Below are positions 1-7,326 of a DNA stretch of 64,000 nucleotides, piece by piece. The notes below the pieces were generated by a model. The model was not told the DNA's origin, searched no databases, and saw nothing but the letters and a program-made list of their open reading frames with translations. This DNA is from Oceanospirillaceae bacterium ASP10-02a (GTDB lineage Bacteria > Pseudomonadota > Gammaproteobacteria > Pseudomonadales > Balneatricaceae): contig CAJIZL010000005.1 of NCBI GenBank assembly GCA_905182035.1, positions 62,001 through 126,000 on the forward strand, read 5' to 3'. A program made the translations under genes and the position numbers. How positions within the stretch are numbered: position 1 is the first letter of the stretch; the number at the start of each line of letters is the position of its first letter.

Positions 1-230
1 TTAATGAAATTAGGGTAAGTACGATCATTAAATACGATAAAACCAGTATCCACTGCTAGGGTTTTACCGTCTATATCAAGGTCGATGGTTGCTGTGTGTC
101 CACCCAAATGGTCGTTAGCTTCAAATAGAGTCACCTGATGATGTTTGCTTAGCAGATAGCCACATGTTTGTCCTGAAATACCACTACCAATAATAGCAAT
201 GCGCCTTTGTTTGGGATGTGAATATGTCAT
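1..230 (-). CDS. Amine-oxidase-like NAD(P)/FAD flavoprotein, N-terminal part
   Basis: Only the first 76 residues are in the window; the gene runs off the left edge. They show a dinucleotide-binding motif GSGISG (about residues 15-20), an acidic end of the second beta strand (LFEAND) and the GGH segment typical of flavin-containing amine oxidase/protoporphyrinogen-oxidase-like proteins, followed by DTGFIVFNDRTYPNF, a hallmark of the family often found beside DUF1365 and cyclopropane-fatty-acid synthase genes. Its ATG overlaps the stop of the SDR gene by 4 bases (ATGA), so it is the distal gene of the leftward operon. By analogy with similar clusters it may act on membrane lipids, but the substrate is unknown. 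Confidence 0.85.
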   Translation of the reverse strand, partial: MTYSHPKQRRIAIIGSGISGQTCGYLLSKHHQVTLFEANDHLGGHTATIDLDIDGKTLAVDTGFIVFNDRTYPNFI

Positions 231-961
231 TCGGCTGTCCTGATCATTTTAACAGCAAGGCGTCGCCAGAGTGCGTTGGGTAATAACGATAATATTTTCA
301 TAATGAAAAAGAATATCTTTGGAAAATTAATCTCCAACTTTCTCTGTTCAAGACCTTGCATAATGTACTTGCAGGCCTGCTCGCCAGAGATGATGCCAGG
401 CATGGAGAAAGTGTTTTTTTGTGTTAAAGCGGTATCTACAAATCCTGGACGAATAAGTGAAACAGCGATACCTCTTGGACTTAGGTCAATGGCCAGTGTG
501 CGTGTTAAATAATCTAACGCGGCTTTGGAAGCACCATAAGCTTCAGAACGTGTGAGTGGCAACATGGTGACTGATGAGCTAACAATGGCTAGCTGGCCAC
601 CTTGGTTAATGTTGCTTAATACTCCCTCTAAGCAATACCCTGTGCCAGTAACGTTGGTGTCTATGACCCTTTTAAACAGCGCACTATCAAATGACAATGG
701 ATCATCCATGTATTCACATGTCCCTGCATTGAGTATCACGGCATCAAGCGCTCTGAATTCCTTAAGTTTGTTTATTACCTCAGTGCGCTGGTTAATATCA
801 AAAGTGCACAGGATTAATGCTGGGTGTGTTGCTTTAATAGCGCTTTGTAATTTACTCAATGACCTACCACAGGCAATGACCTGCCAGCCAGCTTCTAAGT
901 AGCTGTTAGCAAGGTGCATACCAATACCAGAGCTTGCCCCTGTAATTAAGATACGCTTCAC
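227..961 (-). CDS. Short-chain dehydrogenase/reductase (SDR)
   Basis: A classical SDR of 244 residues, the usual family length. It has the cofactor motif TGASSGIG (residues 7-14), NAG (78-80), Ser about 128-130, the YGASK catalytic Tyr142/Lys146 pair, and PG at 172-173. The basic residue after the second strand (CGRS) suggests NADP(H). It overlaps its neighbours on both sides by 4 bases, so it is translationally coupled within the leftward operon. Similar SDR plus SnoaL plus amine-oxidase gene sets occur in light- or singlet-oxygen-induced clusters of proteobacteria. The substrate is not known; modification of a lipid or carotenoid-like compound is only an inference. Confidence 0.88.
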   Translation of the reverse strand: MKRILITGASSGIGMHLANSYLEAGWQVIACGRSLSKLQSAIKATHPALILCTFDINQRTEVINKLKEFRALDAVILNAGTCEYMDDPLSFDSALFKRVIDTNVTGTGYCLEGVLSNINQGGQLAIVSSSVTMLPLTRSEAYGASKAALDYLTRTLAIDLSPRGIAVSLIRPGFVDTALTQKNTFSMPGIISGEQACKYIMQGLEQRKLEINFPKIFFFIMKILSLLPNALWRRLAVKMIRTAE

Positions 962-1383
962 GCAGCCAACCTTTTTTTAAGCATGCTAATCACTTTTTTG
1001 AGTATCGGTACGTGTTCATAAAACATACTGCCGAGGTCAAAGTAATCTCTTTGGTAAGTGATGCGGTCACTAAACTTCACTTGGCTCACACCAAGCACCA
1101 TAATCTCTTGGTGGTTATTTAACTTTGGGTGAGCAAACTTCATAGTCCAACTAATAAACCCTTGGGAATCGTCACTCACCACCTCCGTAATTTCGAAGCG
1201 GCAATAGGTGACATTAGACATCATTTGACTAAAGTGACGTTTAAGGTGGTTAAGGCCTTCAATTTTTTTACCAATAGGGTCTTCAAAAACCGTTTCATGG
1301 TGGTAAATTTCACCAAGCCCAGCAATGCTTTCTTGGCTGAACTCTTTGTAATAGAGGCATAACTTTTCAATTATTGTATTCAT
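958..1383 (-). CDS. SnoaL/NTF2-like protein
   Basis: A protein of 141 residues with the cone-shaped NTF2/SnoaL fold pattern: N-terminal helix (YYKEFSQESIAGLGEIY), the motif FEDPIGKKIEGLNHLKRHF typical of SnoaL-like proteins, then alternating strands (FEITEV, GFISWTMKF, EIMVLGVSQVKFS, RITYQRDYFD). Such proteins are small isomerases, hydrolases or accessory ligand binders; no catalytic role can be assigned. It lies between the DUF523 protein and the SDR with 4-base overlap to the latter. NTF2-like proteins repeatedly accompany the SDR/amine-oxidase/CFA-type photo-oxidative cluster. Confidence 0.8.
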   Translation of the reverse strand: MNTIIEKLCLYYKEFSQESIAGLGEIYHHETVFEDPIGKKIEGLNHLKRHFSQMMSNVTYCRFEITEVVSDDSQGFISWTMKFAHPKLNNHQEIMVLGVSQVKFSDRITYQRDYFDLGSMFYEHVPILKKVISMLKKRLAA

Positions 1384-1410
1384 AATGTGGGTACTCTAAT
1401 CGTTAGCTCA

Positions 1411-2412
1411 TTAAAGGTATCGAACCATTGGGCTTATTTTTTCCGGGTAAGGCTCTAAATATCGCTGGTCTTTAATGTACGCAGAGCCGTGTTGCATCAA
1501 ATGATGTTTCAGCAAAGTTAAAGGTGTAGTCAGCGGTGTGAGGCCTTTATTATAATTGTGAATAATTTCAACGATATGCTCACGTCCCATTGAAGACAGG
1601 TTGCCTTTTAAGTACCCTAAAATATGAAATAGCGCATTGGCATGGTTTTTTCTGCTTGCAGGCTTGGAAAGCGCCTCAATGAAAGAGCTAAAATAGGTAT
1701 GGGTGAGCTCTTCAAGTGATTCATTTTTATTGGCACCTAACAACCTTCCAAGTGTACGGCATTTGTCTTGATTATGTGCCATTAAGAGGTACTTATAGCG
1801 ACTGTGGAACACCATCAGCTTGTGCAAGCTGGGTTGTTCCAAAACCTCTTTGCGAAAATTGCTATAGGCATAGACACGCAGGACAAAATTATCAAATAGT
1901 TTATCGTCATGTAGGCGCCCTTCTTCTTCGATTGGCATTAGCGGATATTGTTCTTTTAATGCTTTGGCGAACACACCGGCAGTGCGAATTTGATGTGGAT
2001 GCCCATTGGGTTGGTATACCTTTACTCTCTCAAGTCCGCAGCTGGGTGAGTTTTTCATCAAAATATACCCATCAAGGTGACCCATTTCAGGTAATTTCTT
2101 CTCGAAGCCTTTGACAAGCTGTGCGGTTAAATCTGATGTGCTGTCATTACTAAACACCAATTGTGGAGACGTTGGGTCACCGGTGAGTCGCATCGTAGGT
2201 CTTGGAATACCAAATCCAGCCTCTACCTCAGGGCAAAAGCTGGTGAATTTGAAACACTGGCTTAACAGGTCAAGGCATAGCCGAGATTGTGTGTGACCAC
2301 CGTTATAGCGCACTTCATTTCCTACTAAACAGGCGCTGATACCTACCTGTATAGAAGGTTGATTAATCTCATTTTTCACCTTATCGGTGGCAATGGTGCT
2401 TTGGTTATTCAT
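1411..2412 (-). CDS. DUF523 plus DUF1722 (YbgA-type) fusion protein
   Basis: A protein of 333 residues with two recognisable domains. The N-terminal half is DUF523-like (GISACLVGNEVRYNGGH near residue 24, a Cys-rich FCPEVEAGFGIPRP segment, KNSPSCGLERVKVY). The C-terminal half from about residue 185 is DUF1722/YbgA-like (FHSRYKYLLMAHNQ, followed by helices and MQHGSAYIKDQRYLEPYP at the end). This fusion commonly sits next to photolyase and MerR/LitR genes, which fits the local context. The conserved cysteines hint at metal or Fe-S binding, but the biochemical function is unknown. It is the second gene of the leftward operon, 37 bases after the FAD oxidoreductase. Confidence 0.85.
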   Translation of the reverse strand: MNNQSTIATDKVKNEINQPSIQVGISACLVGNEVRYNGGHTQSRLCLDLLSQCFKFTSFCPEVEAGFGIPRPTMRLTGDPTSPQLVFSNDSTSDLTAQLVKGFEKKLPEMGHLDGYILMKNSPSCGLERVKVYQPNGHPHQIRTAGVFAKALKEQYPLMPIEEEGRLHDDKLFDNFVLRVYAYSNFRKEVLEQPSLHKLMVFHSRYKYLLMAHNQDKCRTLGRLLGANKNESLEELTHTYFSSFIEALSKPASRKNHANALFHILGYLKGNLSSMGREHIVEIIHNYNKGLTPLTTPLTLLKHHLMQHGSAYIKDQRYLEPYPEKISPMVRYL

Positions 2413-2449
2413 GGTCTATTTCTCACTTGCCTATTATTATGTAAAGCTA

Positions 2450-3457
2450 TTATTTAAGCATTTTTTGATGCAATGCTAATGCACTGTTGAGTGCGCCAAA
2501 TGTACCGCCACTGCCTAACCAATCCCCACAGCAGCCAACCTTAAGAGCATCATTCCAAATATAGGGGGTGTTTTCTTGTGATGCTGTTTTATGTTGTGCC
2601 ATCCGCCAGTAGTGGGATGTTAGAATGCTTGGCTTAGCATCAATGCCGAAGTGCTGGCAGAACGATTCTGTCAATTGAATCGCTGCTGTGTCACTGTCTG
2701 CATGCCATTGCTGCTGTGCCCATTCATGTGTGCTGTGGAGTACCCAAATCTCTTGCAGTGGTGCTGGACAGGTTCTATCCGGTTTGCTGTTCTCTCGAAT
2801 TGCCGTATGTAATAGTGCATGCCCACTTTTATAGACATCTGCATTCATATTCAGAGGTTGTGTAAAACCAATTGCGCAGACGTATTGAGGGTGGCTGTCA
2901 CTGGGTGATATTTTGGAGTAACTAAGATTGCCGACCGAGTTCAGTAGATCAATGGCTTGCTCTGGAGGAGACGTGATCACTATTCTGTTGCTTACAGCAA
3001 GAAGTTGATGGCTTTTATCAAGCAGATGCCAATGGCTATCAGCTCGCTTTATCCGGTACACTCTGCTTTGGGTCAGACTATTAATATGGCCAGCAATTTT
3101 GTTATGCCATGTGCTCATTGAGGGCGTGCCACAGAGTGTTTCTAGTGTTTCTTTATTGCCAGTGGGTGTGTCGAAACGGCTAATATTCTTAGTCCATGGA
3201 GATAAATAGCCTGCACTAACCCATGTGCTTAACTTATCCTTAAGTAGTGGGTGAGTCACCTTGCTGGGTGAAAATTCAGGGGCGCCTAAATCGATGCTGT
3301 AGTCATTGCCAATACGCCTGCGACTGCAGCGGCCACCTAAACCTCTGCTTTTTTCGATGAGAAGGCAGTCGATGCCAGCTTCATCAAGTAGGTTGGCCAT
3401 AAAACAGCCAGCGGTGCCAGCACCAATGATGGCAACTTCAGTAGTGAGTGAGTGCAT
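2450..3457 (-). CDS. Renalase-like FAD-dependent oxidoreductase
   Basis: A protein of 335 residues beginning with a Rossmann FAD motif (VAIIGAGTAGCFMA), the acidic ribose-binding residue (LIEKS), GLGGRCSRRR and then DLGAPEFSP. This combination is typical of renalase-like NAD(P)/FAD proteins of proteobacteria. The C-terminus has a second FAD contact (KVGCCGDWLGSGGTFGALNSA). It is the first gene of the leftward operon, transcribed away from the MerR gene out of the palindrome-bearing intergenic region. Such proteins are recurrent members of LitR-type light-response clusters, but their substrate is unknown. Confidence 0.85.
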   Translation of the reverse strand: MHSLTTEVAIIGAGTAGCFMANLLDEAGIDCLLIEKSRGLGGRCSRRRIGNDYSIDLGAPEFSPSKVTHPLLKDKLSTWVSAGYLSPWTKNISRFDTPTGNKETLETLCGTPSMSTWHNKIAGHINSLTQSRVYRIKRADSHWHLLDKSHQLLAVSNRIVITSPPEQAIDLLNSVGNLSYSKISPSDSHPQYVCAIGFTQPLNMNADVYKSGHALLHTAIRENSKPDRTCPAPLQEIWVLHSTHEWAQQQWHADSDTAAIQLTESFCQHFGIDAKPSILTSHYWRMAQHKTASQENTPYIWNDALKVGCCGDWLGSGGTFGALNSALALHQKMLK

Positions 3458-3471
3458 GTAATTTATTACTC

Positions 3472-3541
3472 AAATAGTTATACAAAAAATAATACTGTAC
3501 AATTAAATACTTGTACAGTATTATTTTTTGTATAATTATTT
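3472..3541. promoter_or_regulatory. Long inverted repeat, probable LitR-type operator
   Basis: Between the divergent FAD-oxidoreductase and MerR genes lies a palindrome with 25-bp perfect arms (3478-3502 and 3511-3535) around an 8-bp spacer, extending to 31-bp arms with one mismatch. Each arm holds TATACA and TGTACA hexamers (3479-3484 and 3496-3501, mirrored at 3512-3517 and 3529-3534) 11 bp apart, similar to the T(G/A)TACA-spacer-TGTA(C/T)A box I recall for class II LitR (PplR) regulators. It probably binds the adjacent MerR protein on two sites and controls both transcription units. Confidence 0.75.
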
Positions 3542-3575
3542 ATGAAAGAATCTAGACAGGTATAAATAGGTTTCA

Positions 3576-4478
3576 ATGAATACAGCTGCGAATCATAACC
3601 AAGAACCTGAAAGCCAGTTTCCTATCCGGCAATTGAGTGCTCGCACACAAGTCAATACGGTTACCCTCAGGGCCTGGGAGCGGCGTTATGGCCTGTTAAA
3701 GCCACAGAGAACTCCAAAAGGTCACAGGCTCTATTCAGAAGATGATGTTGCTACCATTGAACGGATTTTAACCTTAGTGGCGAGGGGAGTGCCTATTGGC
3801 AAGGTCAAGGCTCTGCTTCAGAACAATGTGGCGGTGGATGCGCAAGTCAGCGAGGCTGGAAACTGGCAACATGCAGTTGCTGAGCTTATAGCAGCAGTTG
3901 AGCTATTTTCAGCGACCAAAGTTGAGCATTTAATACACAAATCATTTACTAATTATCCCGCCCCTATTTGCAGTGAACGTTTGATGAAGCCGTTGTTTTC
4001 TGAACTAAGTTTGATTGATGACCATGGTGCGGCCCTAGGTTTTGCAGAAAGTGAACTGGTTCGCTATGCATTAATTCGTACCAGCGCTAAAGTTCCTAAG
4101 AAAAAATTTGCTGATACTGTGGTTTTGATTGCCGGTAATCAAACACCAACCTGGCGTTTGGCACTAATGGCTCTGGAATTAACCGATGCTAAGTTTGCGG
4201 TACATTTATTAACGCCCTCATTTAGCGTTGCTGCTGTAATTGAGCTCGCTGGAAAATTTGAACACGCGCACACGGTATTTTACCAAGATGGTATGTGGAA
4301 AGATTTAGATCAAGAGTTGATGGCCAAAATATTGCTTAAAAACGATCGGCTTTTTCTTTGTGGTACTGCACCAGTGCTTGCTGATTTGTATGCAGAAGGG
4401 CGTGTATTTGAAAACTTAAAATCTTGTATTGATAGTTTAATAAAGCGGCAAACAGTGCCCCAGGATGACCCGAGGTAG
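3576..4478 (+). CDS. MerR-family regulator, LitR/CarH-like
   Basis: A protein of 300 residues. The N-terminal winged helix-turn-helix (about 18-85) includes RQLSARTQVNTVTLRAWERR, YGLLKPQRT and GHRLYSEDDVATIERI, the LitR/CarH form of the MerR domain. The remaining 200 residues have the length and layout of a B12-binding region, but I do not see the ExDxHxxG cobalamin motif. It therefore resembles class II LitR proteins, which depend on a partner rather than on B12. It diverges from the FAD-oxidoreductase operon across a long palindrome and is followed 3 bases later by a TIGR01777 gene. A role as light- or stress-responsive repressor of both units is likely but inferred. Confidence 0.85.
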   Translation: MNTAANHNQEPESQFPIRQLSARTQVNTVTLRAWERRYGLLKPQRTPKGHRLYSEDDVATIERILTLVARGVPIGKVKALLQNNVAVDAQVSEAGNWQHAVAELIAAVELFSATKVEHLIHKSFTNYPAPICSERLMKPLFSELSLIDDHGAALGFAESELVRYALIRTSAKVPKKKFADTVVLIAGNQTPTWRLALMALELTDAKFAVHLLTPSFSVAAVIELAGKFEHAHTVFYQDGMWKDLDQELMAKILLKNDRLFLCGTAPVLADLYAEGRVFENLKSCIDSLIKRQTVPQDDPR

Positions 4479-4481
4479 CCC

Positions 4482-5384
4482 ATGAATATATTGATTACAG
4501 GTGGTACTGGTTTAATTGGCCAGGCCTTCATTCGACAGTTTGGCGATCACCAATTTACGGTGCTCACTCGATCTATACAAGACAGTAATGCTGCACTGCC
4601 TGCTGCAGTTAGCCTCATCGACTCATTAGAACATTTGCAGAATCTAGATGGATTTGATGCTGTTATTAACCTTGCTGGAGAACCCATTATTGACAAACGG
4701 TGGAGCCCTAAACAGAAACATATTATCTGCCAAAGCCGGTGGTTGTTAACTCAGCAATTAGTGGCATTGTTTGCCCTCAGTCAAAAGCCACCGTCGGTCT
4801 TTTTAAATGGTTCTGCCATAGGTGTATATGGAGATCGGGGTGAACAAGAGCTTACGGAAGCCTCTGCCGTTGAAGTAGGTGATTTCTCCACAGAGCTGTG
4901 CCTGGGTTGGGAGGAGATTGCCATGCAGGCTCAGTCTTATACCCGTGTGGTCTTGCTGAGAACTGGCATCGTTTTAGCTGCTCATGGTGGTGCTTTAGCG
5001 AAGATGTTATTACCATTTAAGTGCTGTTTAGGTGGACGAATTGGTGATGGTGGGCAATATATGTCATGGATTCATTATCAAGACCACATTAATGCGATGC
5101 ACTACGTATTACTAGATAAAGACATATCAGGGGCGGTCAATTTGGTTGCTCCAGAAGCGCAAAAAAATAGCGTATTCACTCAAACGTTAGCTAAGTCGCT
5201 CAATCGAGTAGCCATTTTTCCAATGCCGAAAAAAATCTTATGGGCTTTGCTTGGCGAATCATCCTGCCTCTTGCTTGATAGTCAGAATGTAGTGCCTCAG
5301 AAATTGTTAGAAAGCGGCTTTAACTTTAACTTTCGCAGCTTGAAGTCAGCCTTAGATGACTTGCTGGTGGGCACTGCTAACTAA
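4482..5384 (+). CDS. TIGR01777-family SDR epimerase (YfcH-like)
   Basis: An extended SDR of 300 residues with GGTGLIG at 7-13, NLAGEPI, RWSPKQK, NGSAIGVYGDRG and a C-terminal DUF1731-like tail (FPMPKKILWALLGE...LLDSQNVVPQKLLESGF). This is the TIGR01777/SDR39U1 family, common in bacteria and of unknown substrate. The start is the ATG 3 bases after the MerR stop, so the two genes are co-transcribed. This family is frequently coupled to LitR-type regulators and photolyases, supporting membership of the light/stress cluster. Confidence 0.88.
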   Translation: MNILITGGTGLIGQAFIRQFGDHQFTVLTRSIQDSNAALPAAVSLIDSLEHLQNLDGFDAVINLAGEPIIDKRWSPKQKHIICQSRWLLTQQLVALFALSQKPPSVFLNGSAIGVYGDRGEQELTEASAVEVGDFSTELCLGWEEIAMQAQSYTRVVLLRTGIVLAAHGGALAKMLLPFKCCLGGRIGDGGQYMSWIHYQDHINAMHYVLLDKDISGAVNLVAPEAQKNSVFTQTLAKSLNRVAIFPMPKKILWALLGESSCLLLDSQNVVPQKLLESGFNFNFRSLKSALDDLLVGTAN

Positions 5385-5421
5385 ATATGCAAGACAACGC
5401 TTAATCCTTGGAGGAAGACAC

Positions 5422-5793
5422 ATGAAACAATTATTGATTGCGGCCCATGGCAGCCGAAGAGAGTCATCGAATGATGAGTTAAAGGCATTAGTAGCAAAGG
5501 TATCAGCCAACTTGGGTGTGGCTTTTGCTGGCGTGGAGTTGGCTTTTTTGGAGTTTGCGTCACCTTCTATAGAGAGTGTGCTGGTTGACTTTTTTAATGG
5601 TAAAACCACAGAAGTGGTGGTTTTACCCTATTTTTTATCCGCTGGTAATCATGTTGTGCAGGACATACCAAGAGAGATTCACAAGGTCTTAGATCAATGG
5701 CCTGATAAAAAAATAACAGTGTTGCCTCATATTGGTGCTTTGGATGCCATGGCAAATGTTATTGTTGAAGCCTGTAAAAATGATAACCATTAG
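5422..5793 (+). CDS. CbiX/sirohydrochlorin-chelatase-like protein
   Basis: A protein of 123 residues, the size of single-domain CbiX(S)-type chelatases. It starts LLIAAHGSRRESSN, with the metal-binding His9 of the HGSR motif, and contains FLEFASPSIESVL and LPYFLSAGNHVVQDIP, the second conserved histidine segment. The start at 5422 is chosen because GGAGG lies at 5410-5414; an upstream in-frame extension would overlap the epimerase. CbiX-type enzymes insert Co, Ni or Fe into tetrapyrroles of the sirohaem/B12 branch. Placement behind a LitR-like regulator is suggestive, but the actual metal and product are unknown. Confidence 0.85.
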   Translation: MKQLLIAAHGSRRESSNDELKALVAKVSANLGVAFAGVELAFLEFASPSIESVLVDFFNGKTTEVVVLPYFLSAGNHVVQDIPREIHKVLDQWPDKKITVLPHIGALDAMANVIVEACKNDNH

Positions 5794-5938
5794 CCATTAG
5801 AATTTCACTGTGGTGCAGTCCAGCAAACAAGCCAGCGAATGTTGTGATTTATAGCGAGACACCAATTAGCGTTTTATACGGTTTGGTTACATGTTCTAAG
5901 CTGCTATTATATCAGTGTTTAAATATGAGTAGAAAGCC

Positions 5939-6100
5939 ATGAATCGTCGTAAAAAAGGTATTCAGATTTTAAAGGCTCGTATTAAAAGGTCTAACGCTAA
6001 ATTGAACCCGCAAAGTAAGCCTAAGTACATTAGCAAAGTGGATCGAGTGGAATCAGCTGCAGAGGTTACCGATGATCCAACTTTTGTTGCTGAACAATGA
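5939..6100 (+). CDS. DUF2986-family small basic protein
   Basis: A 53-residue protein beginning MNRRKKGIQILKARIKRSN and continuing with AKLNPQSKPKYISKVDR, which I recognise as the DUF2986 signature found in marine gammaproteobacteria. The first 40 residues are strongly basic and the tail is acidic. No function is known; the charge suggests nucleic-acid or ribosome association, which is speculative. It stands alone between the chelatase and thioesterase genes. Confidence 0.8.
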   Translation: MNRRKKGIQILKARIKRSNAKLNPQSKPKYISKVDRVESAAEVTDDPTFVAEQ

Positions 6101-6212
6101 CCCTAATAATGTATAACAACAGCATGAATGCTGCCAGCGTTGGCAACCACACTGGTCGCTTCGCGTATTCTAGTGGTAGCATGTACCAACGTTCAAACTG
6201 AAAGGGATTTTC

Positions 6213-6620
6213 GTGGCAACCACACAAGTTATTGCAGAGTTTTTAGCACGGGAATTTCCTCAATCTAAGTGTGTGGTAGAGGCTATTGGAGAGTGCAGTT
6301 CTACTGTAAGTCATCCCATAGGGTTTGATGAATTGCGTCCGGGAGGCACAGTCTCAGGCCCAATACTCATGACAGTAGCAGATGTGGCTTTATATTCTGC
6401 AGTGCTGGGTGAACTAGGTTTAGTTGCGCTAGCGGTCACTTCTAACTTGTCGATCAACTTTTTAAGAAAACCCTCTGCAGAAAAAGACATAGTGGGTCAC
6501 TGTAAGTTGGTTAAAGTAGGGCGCACTCTAGTGATGGGGGAGGTGATGTTATACTCTCGTGGTGATGAGAAGCCTGTGGCCCATGTGATGGGCACGTATG
6601 CTTTACCTGCGAAAACGTAA
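6213..6620 (+). CDS. PaaI-family hotdog thioesterase
   Basis: A protein of 135 residues with the hotdog pattern: RPGGTVSGPILMTVADVALYSAVLGELG (helix with the catalytic-type Asp), TSNLSINFLRKP, then HCKLVKVGRTLVMGEVML and AHVMGTYALP. This is the PaaI/YigI-like acyl-CoA thioesterase family. It starts with GTG at 6213 with an AAAGGG ribosome site just upstream. It precedes the catabolic island and could release CoA from an intermediate there (for example betainyl-CoA), but no shared operator was seen. A diverged copy of its last codons lies at 23992-24051. Confidence 0.85.
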   Translation: MATTQVIAEFLAREFPQSKCVVEAIGECSSTVSHPIGFDELRPGGTVSGPILMTVADVALYSAVLGELGLVALAVTSNLSINFLRKPSAEKDIVGHCKLVKVGRTLVMGEVMLYSRGDEKPVAHVMGTYALPAKT

Positions 6621-6660
6621 AGCTTAGAAAATTAGCACACAAAAAAGTAACTCCTGTAAG

Positions 6661-7188
6661 CTAGGCTATTACTTTAAGCAAATCCCGCAATGGTTTCAAT
6701 TTAAAGCTAAGGTTATTGTGGCGTCAAAAGAGTGCTATGTCTAAACCAATATTCCACTCAATTTCTTCATTAATCCAATGCAAATTTTGTTCTGTCACAA
6801 CCATGATCAAACCTTTTGGCAACCAGCCTAAACTAAACCCTTGTGGACTAAACGCGTTGGTGCTCAAGGGATGGCTTAAGTCACGTGCTGAAAGCCTCAA
6901 TAAGGCTTGAACTAATGAGTTTTCAGTGCTCACTGGGAGCAGTTTGTCGTAGCCTGTATTCATGAATTCTATCTCGTCATTATGGAGATCAGAATCCAAC
7001 TGCATGCTGGCGTGCTAATAGCTCATGAGCAAATCACATTGTCCTTGCAATAGTACTTTACAATACTTGTTCCCTGTCCAACTCTGGGTCGCTAGGTTGA
7101 TATCGAAGTTCCACTCAAAGCCTTCTTCTGGGGCTGCATTTTGCGTTAGCTGTTTATACTACTGAGTTAGGAAGCTAAGGAGAACTTA
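6661..7188 (-). pseudogene. Decayed LysR-family regulator (C-terminal half)
   Basis: Read leftward in one frame, this stretch gives the effector domain of a LysR regulator resembling the YjiE/HypT group: EEGFEWNFDINLATQSW, KVLLQGQCDLLMSY, EFMNTGYDKLLPVS, FSLGWLPKGL and a C-terminal helix ending at a proper stop (6661-6663). There are in-frame stops at 7159-7161, 7018-7020 and 6724-6726, and the DNA-binding N-terminus is missing. It is a truncated, inactivated regulator. Its position upstream of the LLM operon suggests it may once have regulated that operon or been disrupted when the island arrived. Confidence 0.75.
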
Positions 7189-7199
7189 TTGTTTGGCAC

Positions 7200-7221
7200 A
7201 CATTACATGTGACTGTAATGT
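7200..7221. promoter_or_regulatory. 8-6-8 inverted repeat upstream of LLM operon
   Basis: Perfect 8-bp arms ACATTACA and TGTAATGT are separated by 6 bp, ending 105 bp upstream of the first LLM gene. The size fits the operator of a dimeric TetR, GntR or LysR-type regulator. No intact regulator gene is adjacent; the nearest is the decayed LysR gene just to the left. Confidence 0.5.
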
Positions 7222-7326
7222 TACGCAAAAGTCGATGTTTTTTGACTTTACCTAGCCGTTAAAATGAAATTAAATAATCCTTATAAAGTGGTGGATTTAC
7301 TCCACACCTACGAAAGGAATTCTAAG

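Noticed and set aside
276-902. Open frames on the plus strand opposite the SDR gene
   Set aside because: They are antisense shadows of a clear SDR with no family motif of their own.
5794-5938. Gene in the gap after the chelatase
   Set aside because: No frame with a ribosome site or motif is present; it only leads into the DUF2986 gene.
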